From NCBI GenBank assembly GCA_947172415.1, contig OX359195.1:3385501-3449500 (forward strand): 64,000 bases of DNA, written 5' to 3'. The position numbers and the translations under genes are program-made. Positions 24,229 through 37,586 of the stretch are shown in pieces. The notes under the pieces were generated by a model. The model saw nothing but the letters and a program-made list of their open reading frames with translations, did not search any database and had not been told where the DNA came from. Origin of the DNA: Chondrosia reniformis. Lineage: Eukaryota; Porifera; Demospongiae; Chondrillida; Chondrillidae. Each line of letters opens with the position of its first letter. The first letter of the stretch is position 1.

Positions 24229-27200
24229 TACTATTTGAATGTACTATATAGATAATATGCATATAAGATATGTACAATATATATTACATATCAGATATAA
24301 TACATATATAAGATGTATACTTTTTTCTTTTTTCAAATGACCCAGCCTGGTATTGAACCAGGGCACCCTCGTACCTTGCATCCAGACGATGCCATTCGTA
24401 ACACCATCGGTCACGTGGGTCACCCAATATATGTTGTAAATGAAGTCCTTTATATATAACACACACTTTTGACTCTACATATATATGTAATATGAAAGAT
24501 ATATAATATGCATATAAGATAAAAACCATATATATAATACGTATATAAGATGTATACTTTTTCTTTTTTAAAGTGACCCAGCCTGATATTGAACCAGGGC
24601 ATCCTCGCACCTTGTATCCAGACGATGTCATCCGTAACACCATCGGTCACGTGGTTCACCCATTTTATGTTGTAAATGAAGTCCTATTTATATATCACTC
24701 ACCTTTGACTCTATATATATTTGTTATATTTAAGACATATAATATGCATATAAGATATATACAATATATATTATATATAAAATATATAATACATATATTA
24801 GATGTATACTTTTATCTTTTTTCAGGTGACCCAGCCTGGTATTGAACCAGGGCATCCTCGTACCTTGTATCCAGACGATGTCATCCGTAACACCATCGGT
24901 CACATGGGTCACCCAATATATGTTTAAATGAAGTCCTATTTATATACCACTCACTTTTGACTCTACATATATAAGTAATATATAAGATATATAATATGCA
25001 TATAAGATATACACAATATATATTACATATCAGATATTTAATACATATATAAAATGTATACTTTTTTCTTTTTTCATGTGACCCAGCCTGGTAATGAACC
25101 AGGGCATCTTCGTACCCAGAAGATGTCATCCGTAACACCATCGGCCACGTGGGTCACCCAATATATGTTGTAAATGAAGTCCTATTTATATAACACACAC
25201 TTTGGACCCTACATATATATGTAATATAAAAGATATATAATATACATATAAGATAAATACTATATTGATAATATATAAATATATGATATATAATACGTAT
25301 ATAAGTTGTATACTTTTTTTTCAGGTGACCCAGCCTGATATTGAACCAGGGCACCCTCGTCTCTTGTATCCAGACGATGTCATCCGTAACACCATCGGTC
25401 ACGTGGGTCACCCAATATATGTTGTAAATGAAGTCCTATTTATATAACACACTTTTAACACTACATATATATGTAATATAAAAGATATCTAATATGCATA
25501 TAAGATATATACTATATAAATGTTTTATATATATGATATATAATACGTATATAAGATGTATACTTTTTTCTTTTTCAGGTGACCCAGACTGGTATTGAAC
25601 CAGGGCATCCTCGTACCTTGTATCCAGACCATGTCATCCGTAACACCATCGGTCACATGGGTCGCCCAATATATGTTTAAATGAAGTCCTATTTATATAC
25701 CACTCACTTTTGACTCTACATATATAAGTAATATATAAGATATATAATATGCATATAAGATATATACAATATATATTACATATCAGATATTTAATACAAA
25801 TATAAAATGTATACTTTTTTCTTTTTTCAGGTGACCCAGCCTGGTAATTAACCAGGGCATCCTCGTACCCAGAAGATGTCATCCGTAACACAATCGGTCA
25901 CGTGGGTCACCAAATATATGTTGTAAATGAAGGCCTATTTATATAATACACACTTTTGACACTACATATATATGTAATATAAAAGATATATAATATACAT
26001 ATAAGATAAATACTATATTGATAATATATAAATATATGATATATAATACGTATATAAGTTGTATACTTTTTTTTCTGGTGACCCAGCCTGGTATTGAACC
26101 AGGGCACCCTCGTCTCTTGTATCCAGACGATGTCATCCGTAACACCATCGGTCACGTGGGTCACCCAATATATGTTGTAAATGAAGTCCTATTTATATAA
26201 CACACTTTTAACACTACATATATATGTAATATAAAAGATATATAATATGCATATAAGATATATACCAAATAAATGATATATATATATGATATATAATACG
26301 TATATAAGATGTATACTTTTTTCTTTTTCAGGTGACCCAGACTGGTATTGAACCAGGGCATCCTCGTACCTTGTATCCAGACCATGTCATCCGTAACACC
26401 ATCGGTCACGTGGGTCACCCAATATATGTTGTAAATGAAGTCCTATTTATATATCACTCACCTTTGACTCTACATATATTTGTTATATATAAGACATATA
26501 ATATGTATATAAGATATATACAATATATATTACATATCAGATATTTAATACAAATATAAAATGTATACTTTTTTCTTTTTTCAGGTGACCCAGCCTGGTA
26601 ATTAACCAGGGCATCCTCGTACCCAGAAGATGTCATCTGTAACACAATCGGTCACGTGGGTCACCAAATATATGTTGTAAATGAAGGCCTATTTATATAA
26701 TACACACTTTTGACACTACATATATATGTACTATAAAAGATATATAATATACATATAAGATAAATACCATATATATAATATATATATATTATATGTAATA
26801 CGTATATAAGTTGTATACTATTTTCTTTTTTCAGGTGACCCAGCCTGATATTGAACAAGGGCACACTCATCCCTTGCATCCAGACGATGTCATCCGTAAC
26901 ACCATCGGTCACGTGGGTCACACAATATATGTTGTAAATGAAGTCCTATTTATATATCACCCAATTTGACTCTACATATATATGTAATATATAAGATATA
27001 TATTATGCATATAAGATATATACAATATATATTACATATAAGATATATAATACATATATAAGATGTATCCTTTTTTTCTTTTTTCAGGTGACCCAACGCA
27101 GTATTGAACCAGGGCATCCTTGTACCTTGTATCCAGACGATGTCATCCGTAACACCATCGGTCACGTGGGTCACCCAATATATATTGTAAATGAAGTCCT

Positions 27201-28780
27201 ATTTATATATCACTCACTTTTGACTTCTCATATATTTGTTAAATATAAGTTATATAATATGCATATAAGAAATATGAAATATATATATATTATATATAAG
27301 ATTTATAATTTTTTTCTTTTTTCAAGTGACCCAGCCTGGTATTGAACCAGGGCATCCTCGTACCTTGTATCCAGACCATGTCATCCGTAACACCATCGGT
27401 CAGGTGGGTCACCAACTATATGTTGTAAATGAAGTCCTATTTATATAATACACACTTTTGACACTACATATATATATGTAATATAAAAGATATATAATAT
27501 GCATATAAAATAAATACCATATATAGGATATATATATGATATATAATACATATATAAAATGTATACTTTTTTCTTTTTCAGGTGACCCAACCTGGTATAA
27601 AACCAGGGCATCCTCCTACTTTGTATCCACACGATGTCATCGGTAACAACATCGGTCACGTGGGTCACCCTATATATGTTGTAAATGAAGTCCTATTTAT
27701 AGAACACACACTTTTGACACTACATATATATGTAATATATAAGATATATAATATGCATATAAGATATATACAATATATTTTATGTGTAAGATATATAATA
27801 CATATATAAGATGTATACTTTTTTCTTTTTTTTGTGACCCAGCCTGGTATTGAACCAGGGCATCCTCGTACCTTGTATCCAGACGATGGCATCCGTAACA
27901 TCAATGGTCATGTGGGTCACCCAAAATAGATGTTGTAAATCAAGTCCTATTTATATACCACTCACTTTTGACTCTACATATACATGTAATATATAAGATA
28001 TATAATATACATATAACATATATACAATATATATTACATATCAGATATAATACATATATAAGATTTATACTTTTTTCTTTTTTCAGGTGACCTAGCCTGG
28101 TATTGAACCAGGGCATCCTCGTACCTTGTATCCAGACGATGTCATCCGTAACAAAATCGGTCACGTGGGTCACCCAATATATGTTGTAAATGAATTCCTT
28201 TTTATATAACACACACTTTTGACACTACATATATATGTAGTATAAAAGATATATAATATGCATATCAGATAAATACAATATATATGATATAAATATATTA
28301 TATATAAGATGTATATAAGATGTATACCTTTTTCTTTTTTCAGGTGACCCAGCCTGGTTTTGAATCAGGGCACCCTCCTACCTTGTATCCAGACCATGTC
28401 ATCCGTAACGCCATCGGTCACGTGTGTCACCCAATATATGTTGTAAATGAAGTCCTATTTATATACCACTCACTTTTGACACTACATATATTTGTTATAT
28501 ATAAGATATACAATATGCATAAAAGATATATACAATATATATTATATATAAGATATATAATACATATATAAGATGTATAATTTTTTCTTTTTTAACATGA
28601 CCCAGCCTGGTATTGAACCACAGCATCCTCGTACCTTGTATCCAGAGAATGTCATCCGTAACACCATCGGTCACGTGGGTCACCAAATATATGTTGTAAA
28701 TGAAGTCCTATTTATATAACACACACTTTTGACACTACATATATATGTAATATAAAAGATATAATATGCATATCAGATAA
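24229..28780. repeat. ~251-bp AT-rich satellite, first block (about 18 monomers)
   Basis: Monomers are marked by GTGACCCAGCCTGGTATTG at about 24335, 24573, 24827, 25079, 25326, 25580, 25833, 26080, 26332, 26585, 26836, 27088, 27327, 27582, 27832, 28087, 28344 and 28597, with a mean spacing near 251 bp. Each has a conserved GC-richer core of about 110 bp and an AT-rich TATA/ATAT body. Three-monomer units repeat (25265-25830 resembles 26018-26585, offset ~753). Open frames on both strands come from the repeat and do not show a gene. Confidence 0.93.
24827..24911 (-). other. tRNA-like core of the 251-bp monomer (representative)
   Basis: On the minus strand the core begins TGACCCA and ends TGGGTCA, a 7-bp acceptor-like stem. 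It has a T-arm-like hairpin CCTGG-TTCAATA-CCAGG containing GGTTCAATACC, which matches the pol III B-box consensus. It also has a D-arm-like stem TGAC/GTTA around a GG-containing loop. The 85-nt length fits a class II tRNA, but the anticodon arm does not fold and one extra base separates the T arm from the acceptor, so it is not a working tRNA. A SINE-like or tRNA-derived origin is my inference. The same core occurs in nearly every monomer. Confidence 0.5.
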
Positions 28781-31756
28781 TATCATGTAAAAAATGGAGT
28801 CGGTTGATTCAGACACGAGCAGCGACATGAGTAGCGAGTTGATTCCCGACTGTGATCCTCAATCGCAAGTTCCTAACTTCTCCAAGAGCCAAGATACCCT
28901 ACGTGGTCTTTGCACTGTTTGCTGCTGGTCAATGCCTGTGAGAAGGGACGGTTTTGTTCGTGTGCACGGGCCTGTAGGGCACCGCTGCCAGGGCTCTGCG
29001 GAACTACCTCAAAGGGCACCGCACACTCTTCCATCTGATGGTGATTGTACCCAACAAGCTATCAGTCGACCCATCGACATGGACATCGGGTCACTCTCTC
29101 CCGATACTATATCTTTCCCGCGAGTTAAACTCTTGAGAAGACTTCCCCGTGCTTCCAGAGCTCTCGCCGCTAAGACGCTGAGCAACATACTCAACCAAAT
29201 AACTCGTTTAAACAGCCATGAGTCTTGGAAACGTCTTTTGTTATTCCCCAGTCGTTGTTTCCAGATTCCTAGAAGAGGGGGTCGCCGATGGAATCTAGCT
29301 AAGTTGGTTAAACAGCAACTTCTTGAGGAATCTGATCCACCTTCTGGGTCAGCTATTCCCAACCGCTCCACGTACCTCTCCCATTCTGCAGGTTTAGCCA
29401 ATTATTCTCTGTTTTGAAGGATAAGCACCCTCCCCCTCACCCAGACACTAAGTTTCAAGCCCCTCCACCTGCAGGGGAACATATAACTGATGCCTTATCA
29501 GTTTCTGAGGCAGACGTAGTCAAAGCCATCAAGTCCTTCCCAAATGACTCTGCAGGGGGCCCTGATGGCCTCCGCCCACAACATCTCAAAGACATGATTT
29601 CTACTATAGCTGGCCCTGAAGGTGAGAACTTGTTGTCTTCCCTAACATCTCTTGCTAACCTTGCTCTCTCTGGTGATATTCCTTCATCTGTACGCCCAAT
29701 TTTTTTTGGTGCCTCACTTACCATCCTTAATAAAAAAGGCGGAGGGGTTAGGCCTATTGCCATTGGCTGCACCCTTCGGCGTTTGGTGGCTAAACTAGCA
29801 AGCCATTCAGCCGTGGAGTCAGTTGGCACTTATCTTTCCCCTTTTCAGCTCGGCTCTGGAGTTCCATTTGGGGCAGAGGCTGCTGCCCATTCGGCACGAT
29901 CATATCTGAATGACTTACCTTCTTCACATATTTTGCTTAAGCTGGACTTTGAGAATGCCTTTAACACCATCAGACGTGACAAAGTCCTTGAAGCAGTGGC
30001 TGCCATTACACCCCAACTCCTCCCCTATGTATTTTCTTGCTATTCTTCTCCATCAACTCTTTACCTTCAGAATACTACTACTTTAGAATCTAGAGAAGGA
30101 ATTCAACAAGGGGACCCTCTAGGTCCTCTCCTCTTCTGTTTATCGATCCAACCCGTCATCCTCCAACTCAGCTCAGAGTTTCGTGTATTTTACTTGGATG
30201 ATGGAACATTGGGGGGCCTTGAGAAGGATGTTTTACATGACTTTTTTTCCATCAAACAGGAGTGCAGTTCTCTCGGTCTCAAACTTAATATTTCTAAATC
30301 AGAGCTCATTAGTTATGGCCCAGCTGGTGCCCAGCTGCTCAAGGTAGCACCCAATCTTCGCCAGATACACCCTAATGAAGCCACTCTATTGGGATCCCCT
30401 ATTGGCCAGCTGCCTTCCATCAATACTGCCCTATCCAATAAGATCCAAGCACTGAGAACCATGGGCTCCAGATTATCTCTCCTTTCCAAGCATGATGCCT
30501 TGCTTTTACTTGGGCACTGTTTTGCCCTTCCAAAGATTCTATATGTTCTGAGGACAGCACCCTGCTTCTTGTCACCCATTCTAACTTCCTTCGACCAGGA
30601 ACTACGCTCTTCTCTGAGTTTGATCCTTAATATTAACTTTGACTCGGACCCAATATGGTCCCAGGCTTCTTTGCCAGTGTCCTTTGGTGGTATTGGTGTT
30701 CGTAGTGCTATCCAGCTTGCTCCATCTGCCTACCTTGCTTCAGCTGCTGGAAGCACTATACTCTACTGAAACAGATCCTACCATGCAGGTTTCACAACAA
30801 CCTTTTCCCTGCTGTAACTGATGCAATTGAAACCTGGAAAGTTGGCCATAACTGCCCCCTACCCTCCTCCCCAGCAGATTGCCATCAAAAGGCTTGGGAC
30901 ATCCCAAGGGTTCAGAGTACTTTTGAAGCCATTCTATCTAATGCTCTGGATCCCAGATCTAGAGCTAGACTTCTTGCCACCTCAACAAAGGAATCGGGGG
31001 CGTGGCTTAATACCCTACCAGTATCTTCATTGGGTCTGCGACTGGATGATAATTCCATCGGGATTGCTGTGGGTCTCCGCCTTGGTGCCCCTTTATGCAG
31101 AGTACACACTTGCCAGCTTTGCGGTGGTGAGGTGGATGAGCTAGCCCTGCATGGCCTTAGTTGTAATAGGAGTGCTGGCCGTCATCCTCGCCATTCAGCG
31201 ATTAACGACATCCTCAAGAGAGGCCTTGCTCCCGCAGGAATCCCTTCGATTCTGGAGCCCCCAGGCCTTTCTAGGTGTGATGAAAAAGACCAGACGGTGT
31301 TACTGTAACACCCTGGAAGACAGGCCTAAACCTCATCTGGGATGCAACATGTGTGGATACCTTTGCCGCCTCCCACATCATACATGCTACAAGGGAGGCT
31401 AGAGCAGTTGCCAACCAAGCTGAGCTCAGGAAAAAGGCCAAATATAGCCTCCTCTCCAGATCAAACATCTTCCTCCCATTCGCAGTTGAGACATCTGGAG
31501 CCTTTGGACAAGAGGCTCTTCTATTTTGCTCCGACTTAGCCAGAAGAATACGATCCAGAAACCAAGAAAACAATTCTTATATATTCCTGATACAACAACT
31601 ATCTATTGCTATTCAAAGAGGCAACACTGCTGCAATCATGGGATCAGCCCAATGCAGCCTCTCTGAACTATTGGACAATGACTCTATTTATTGACATAAA
31701 ATTATGTTAGTGGTTTATTGTTATTCAATGTATGTTACAAAGATATACATGTATTG
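28781..31756 (+). mobile_element. full-length RLE-type non-LTR retrotransposon in the 251-bp satellite
   Basis: Bounded by an 8-bp direct repeat TCAGATAA (28773-28780 and 31757-31764), a target-site duplication that splits one satellite monomer. The element is about 2.98 kb, with a 13-nt leader before ATG at 28794 and about 60 bp of 3' UTR after the stop at 31692. It differs from the R2-like element at 1757 in N-terminus, RT and nuclease. The TSD and intact ends show the satellite blocks on either side were once one array. Confidence 0.9.
28794..31694 (+). pseudogene. single-ORF RLE retrotransposon protein with three frameshifts
   Basis: The N-terminus has a CCHC-like finger (CTVCCWSM...VHGPVGHRC, ~28910-28990). 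RT motifs are DSAGGPDGLRPQHL (~29550), LDFENAFNTI (motif A, ~29945), GIQQGDPLGPLLF (motif B, ~30100) and YLDD (motif C, ~30190). C-terminal C-x2-C...H...C (CQLCGGEVDELALHGLSC, ~31115) precedes RPDG...PW...WDATCVDTFAASH (~31290-31375), the restriction-like nuclease, and the frame ends at TGA 31692. The reading frame shifts near 29395, 30760 and 31288. Each shift equals loss of one base (frames 0, 2, 1, 0), and the last lies in an A5 run. There are otherwise no stops within the coding frame. Only these three single-base lesions separate it from an intact ORF, so it may be young, or the lesions may be sequencing errors. Confidence 0.87.
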
Positions 31757-34700
31757 TCAGATAAATACAATATATATGATATAAATATATTATATATAAT
31801 ATGTATATAAGATGTATACCTTTTTCTTTTTTCAGGTGACCCAGCCTGGTATTGAACCAGGGCACCCTCCTACCTTGTATCCAGACCATGTCATCCGTAA
31901 CACCATCGGTCACGTGTGTCACTCAATATATGTTGTAAATGAAGTCCTATTTATATATCACTCACTTTTGACTCTGCATATATTTGTTATATATCAGATA
32001 TATAATATGCATATAAGATAAATACCATATATATGATATATATAGATGATATATAAGATGTATATAAGATGTATACTTTTTCTTTTTTCAGGTGACCCAA
32101 CCTGTTATAAAACCAGGGCATCCTCGTACCTTCTATCCAGACGACGTCATCCGTAACACCATCGGTCACGTGGGTCACCCAATATATGCTGTAAATGAAG
32201 TCCTATTTATATATCACTCACTTTTGACACTACATATGTATGTAATATATAAGATATATAATATACATATAAGATATATACAATATATATTACATATAAG
32301 ATATATAATACATATTTAAGATTTGTGCTTTTTTTTCTTTTTTCAGGTGACCCAACCTGGTATAAAACCAGGGCATCCTCATACCTTGTATCCAGACGAT
32401 GTCATCCGTAACACCATCGGTCATGGGGGTCACCCAATATATGTTGTAAATGAAGTCCTATTTATATATCACTCACTTTTGACTCTACATATATATGTAA
32501 TATATAAGATATATAAGATATATAATATACATATAAGATATATACAATACATATTATATATACATATATATATATATACATATAAAAGATGTATACTTTT
32601 TTCTTTTTTCTTGTCACCCAGACCGGTATTGAATCAGGGCATCCTCGTACCTTGTATCCCGACGATGTCATCCGTAACACCATTGGTCACGTGGGTCACA
32701 CAATATATATTGTATGTGAAGTCCTATTTATATACCACTCACTTTTGACTCTACATATATATGTAATATATAAGATATATAATATACATATAAGATATAT
32801 ACCATATGTATTACATATAAGATATATAATACATATATAAGATGTATCCTTTTTTCTTTTTTCAGGTGACCCAACATAGTATTGAACTAGGGCATCCTCG
32901 TACCTTGTATCCAGACGATGGCATCCGTAACACCATCGGTCACGTGGGTCACGCAATATATGTTGTAAATGAAGTCCTATTTATATACCACTCACTTTTG
33001 ACTCTACATATATATGTAATATATAAGATATATAATATACATATAAGATATATACAATATATATTACATATATGATATATAATACGTATATAAGGAGTAT
33101 AATTTTTCCTTTCTTCAGAGGACCCAGCCTGGTATTGAACAAGGGCACCCTCGTACCTTGTATCCAGACGATGTTATCCGTAACATCATTGGTCACGTGG
33201 GTCACCCAATATATATTGTAAATGAAGTCCTATTTATATACCACTCACTTTTGACTCTACATATGTATGCAATATATAAGATATATTATATGCATATAAG
33301 ATATATACAATATATAGTACATATAAGATATATAATACATATATAAGACGTGCGCTTTTTTCTTTTTTCAGGTGACCAAACCTGGTAATGAACCAGGGCA
33401 TCCTCGTACCCTGTATCCAGACGATGTCATCTGTAACACCATTGGTCACCTGGGTCAACCAACATATGTTGTAAATGGAGTCCTTTTCATATACACACTT
33501 TTGACACTACATATATATGTAATATAAAAGATATATAATATGCATATAAGATAAATACCATATATGTAATATATATATAAGAAATATAATTCATATATAA
33601 GATGTAAACTTTTTCTTTTTTCAGGTGACCCAGCCTGGTATTGAACCAGGACACCCTCGTACCTTGTATCATGACGATGTCATCCGTAACACATATATAA
33701 GATGAATACTTTTTTCTTTTTTTCAGGTAACCCAGACTGGTATTGAAACAGGGCATCCTCATAATTTGTATCCGGAAAATGTCATCCGTAACACCATCGG
33801 TCACGTTGGTCACCCAATGTATGTTGTAAATGAAGTCCTATTTATATACCACTCACTTTTTACTCTGCATATATTTGTTATATATCAGATATATAATATG
33901 CATATAAGATAAATACCATATATATGATATATATAGATGATATATAATATGTATATAAGATGTATACTCTTTCTTTTTTCAGGTGACCCAACCTGTTATA
34001 AAACCAGGGCATCCTCGTACCTTCTATCCAGACGACGTCATCCGTAACACCATCGGTCACGTGGGTCACCCAATATATGCTGGGTATGAAGTCCTGTTTA
34101 TATATCACTCACTTTTGATACTACATATGTATGTAACATATAAGATATATAATATATATATTAGATATATACAATATATATTACATATAAGATATATAAT
34201 ACATATTTAAGATTTGTGCTTTTTTTTCTTTTTTCAGGTGACCCAACCTGGTATAAAACCAGGGCATCCTCATACCTTGTATCCAGACGATGTCATCCGT
34301 AACACCATCGGTCATGGGGGTCACCCAATATATGTTGTAAATGAAGTCCTATTTATATATCACTCACTTTTGACTCTACATATATATGTAATATATAAGA
34401 TATATAAGATATATAATATACATATAAGATATATACAATACATATTATGTATACATATATATATATATACATATAAAAGATGTATACTTTTTTCTTTTTC
34501 TTGTCACCCAGACCGGTATTGAATCAGGGCATCCTCGTACCTTGTATCCCGACGATGTCATCCGTAACACCATTGGTCACGTGGGTCACACAATATATAT
34601 TGTATGTGAAGTCCTATTTATATACCACTCACTTTTGACTCTACATATATACGTAATATATAAGATATATAATATATATATAAGATATATACCATATGTA

Positions 34701-36013
34701 TTACATATAAGATATATAATACATATATAAGATGTATCCTTTTTTCTTTTTTCAGGTGACCCAACATAGTATTGAACTAGGGCATCCTCGTACCTTGTAT
34801 CCAGACGATGGCATCCGTAACACCATCGGTCACGTGGGTCACGCAATATATGTTGTAAATGAAGTCCTATTTATATACCACTCACTTTTGACTCTACATA
34901 TATATGTAATATATAAGATATATAATATACATATAAGATATATACAATATATATTACATATATGATATATAATACGTATATAAGGAGTATAATTTTTCCT
35001 TTCTTCAGGGGACCCAGCCTGGTATTGAACAAGGGCACCCTCGTACCTTGTATCCAGACGATGTTATCCGTAACATCATTGGTCACGTGGGTCACCCAAT
35101 ATATATTGTAAATGAAGTCCTATTTATATACCACTCACTTTTGACTCTACATATGTATGCAATATATAAGATATATTATATGCATATAAGATATATACAA
35201 TATATAGTACATATAAGATATATAATACATATATAAGACGTGCGCTTTTTTCTTTTTTCAGGTGACCAAACCTGGTATTGAACCAGGGCATCCTCGTACC
35301 TTGTATCCTGACGATGTCATCCGAACACCATCGGTCATGTGGGTCACCCAATATATGTTGTAAATGAAGTCCTATTTATATATCACTCACTTTTGACTCT
35401 ACATATATATGTAATATAGAAGATATATAATATACATATAAGATAGATAATACATATATAACATTTATAAAAAAAAAAAAATTTTCAGGTGACTCAGCCT
35501 TGTAATGAACCAGGGCATCCTCGTACCCTGTATCCAGACGATGTCATCTGTAACACCATTGGTCACCTGGGTCAACCAACATATGTTGTAAATGGAGTCC
35601 TTTTCATATACACACTTTTGACACTACATATATATGTAATATAAAAGATATATAATATGCATATAAGATAAATACCATATATGTAATATATATATAAGAA
35701 ATATAATTCATATATAAGATGTAAACTTTTTCTTTTTTCAGGTGACCCAGCCTGGTATTGAACCAGGACACCCTCGTACCTTGTATCATGACGATGTCAT
35801 CCGTAACACATATATAAGATGAATACTTTTTTCTTTTTTTCAGGTAACCCAGACTGGTATTGAACCAGGGCATCCTCATAATTTGTATCCGGAAAATGTC
35901 ATCCGTAACACCATCGGTCACGTTGGTCACCCAATGTATGTTGTAAATGAAGTCCTATTTATATACCACTCACTTTTTACTCTACATTTGTATGCAATAT
36001 ATAAGATATACAA
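31757..36013. repeat. ~251-bp satellite, second block (about 18 monomers) with a ~2-kb duplication
   Basis: Same monomer as at 24229-28780. A large unit is duplicated: about 31940-33480 matches about 33830-35370 (offset 1890-1891), and 33480-33870 matches 35600-35985 (offset 2117). The first copy therefore lacks roughly one monomer (~226 bp) present in the second. Short monomers lacking the AT body occur at 33729 and 35845 (also duplicated). Confidence 0.92.
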
Positions 36014-36785
36014 GAGAACAATTAAATTTTATACAAAAATTGTGAAGATGTAGGGATGGCACAAAAAGCAGAGAAACAAGAAAGGGATGTTACACAGTGA
36101 AGCATTAGCTATATATGCATGAATCACACAACACCCTTGCTTGTAGGATTCATGCATAGCTAATGCTTCACTGTGTAACATCCTTTCTTGTTTCTCTGCT
36201 TTTTGTGCCATCCCTACATCTTCACAATTTTTGTAGAAAATTTTTATTGTTCTCTAGTTTCTGTACTTTTTATGGAGCATAAGCTAGGAATTTGTTGTAT
36301 TTTAAACCACTTTGGTTTTGCAATTTAGGATTGAATATGACATCATTAAAATGGCGAATTTATTGAGGTCTTGACTCTGGGGCCATGAAAACTGTCATAC
36401 TCAATAATAGCGTTATTGCTCTCGCTTCTACAAAAGAATACAGCTCGGAAAATTTAGAGTATTTTCGCTTATGAAGTAGTCCGAAGGCTTATTTCGTTTT
36501 TTAGTTACAGCGGGCGAAGAAGATGAAGAAGATGATGAAGAAGATGAAGAAGAAGATGAAGAAGAAGAAAACAAGAATGGAAGATTTCAAAGTTCGTTCA
36601 TTTGCCAACGATACACGGTCACTTGCCTTCAAGGTCAATTTATAGCATGGCTGTTCTATATTTAACTCTACATAGTCTCGTATCGGCGATTTTCAGCCTA
36701 ATTCGGAATTTCGCTCCTATACCAATGTATGGGGAAAACGAAACAACCAGTACCATCCCTACATAGAGAGTACTACCGTACTCTC
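36014..36785. mobile_element. foldback element 1 with ~110-bp hairpin
   Basis: The left arm (36014-36125) and right arm (36147-36254) are near-perfect inverted repeats with a ~21-nt loop. The unique body has TGACATCATTAAAATGGCG (~36338), a GAAGAT microsatellite, and the terminal word CCATCCCTACATAGAGAG, which echoes the ATGTAGGGATGG of the left arm. It interrupts the 251-bp satellite. No transposase. The second copy is at 37991. Exact ends are uncertain by about 5 bp. Confidence 0.8.
36516..36571 (+). repeat. GAAGAT/GAAGAA microsatellite
   Basis: Purine tract of GAAGAT and GAAGAA units inside foldback element 1. Foldback element 2 has a shorter version near 38489-38520, so the tract length varies between copies. 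Confidence 0.9.
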
Positions 36786-37065
36786 TGATAATATGCACAT
36801 AAGATATATACAATTTATATTACATATAAGATATATAATACATATATAAGATGTGTTTTTTTTCTTTTTTCAGGTGACCCAACCTGGCATTGAACCAGGG
36901 CACCCTCGTGCCTTGTATCCAGACGATGTCAACTGTGACACCATCGGTCACGTGGGTCACCCAATATATATTGTATATGAAGTCCTATTTATATATCACT
37001 CACTTTTGACTCTACGTATATATGTATTATATGAGATATATAATATACATATAAGAAAAAACAAT
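36786..37065. repeat. 251-bp satellite, single monomer
   Basis: One monomer (core at 36874) between the foldback element and the MITE at 37070. Confidence 0.9.
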
Positions 37066-37069
37066 ATAT

Positions 37070-37582
37070 GTGACCGTCCATGCGAAAAGGGGCATATTCG
37101 TGCTGTAGCAATATGTTCAATAAGGGCGTTTTAAAACGTCATGGCCAAATAGTCAAAAGTGCGATTTTCTTTTTATATCATTAAATATTCGTTACTCTAA
37201 CCTCTCCCAATGTCGCCGTCGTTATTTCGGTCTTCTTTGTGCAATAAATCCGATCTTATTAAATAGAAGCTACCGGAAATAAACCATTTTGTACTATATA
37301 CGGAACAGTGAATATCATTATCGTTCGTGAGTTTTTATTTGATTTGCTTGAGATTGCGCAATCAATGATGTCATCATTTTATTAACTAAACAGAAGTAAA
37401 GCTGTTTTACATATTGCGTTTGGCAATGGTTCTGTTTCAAAGTGTCGTAGCTTCGGATCCGTAACAGCTATGACACTTCCGATTACACCATTCGCTAGTA
37501 CTACGGAAGCCCTTTCAAATGATATCAAAAACGCAATTTCCGTTGCATACGCAAAAATTCCCCTTTTCGCATGGACGGTCAC
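37070..37582. mobile_element. 513-bp MITE with 23-bp perfect TIRs, TSD ATAT
   Basis: Begins GTGACCGTCCATGCGAAAAG and ends with its inverted copy at 37582. The TIRs match over 23 bp without mismatch. ATAT flanks both sides (37066-37069, 37583-37586), though the surrounding satellite is itself ATAT-rich. An internal hairpin AGTGTCGTAGCT/AGCTATGACACT lies near 37440-37475. No transposase. The ends resemble those of the element at 18604. Confidence 0.82.
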
Positions 37583-37586
37583 ATAT

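Noticed and set aside
24827-24911. Functional tRNA gene in each satellite unit
   Set aside because: Acceptor, D- and T-arm-like parts exist but no anticodon arm folds and an extra base separates T arm and acceptor; no T-run terminator follows on the minus strand.
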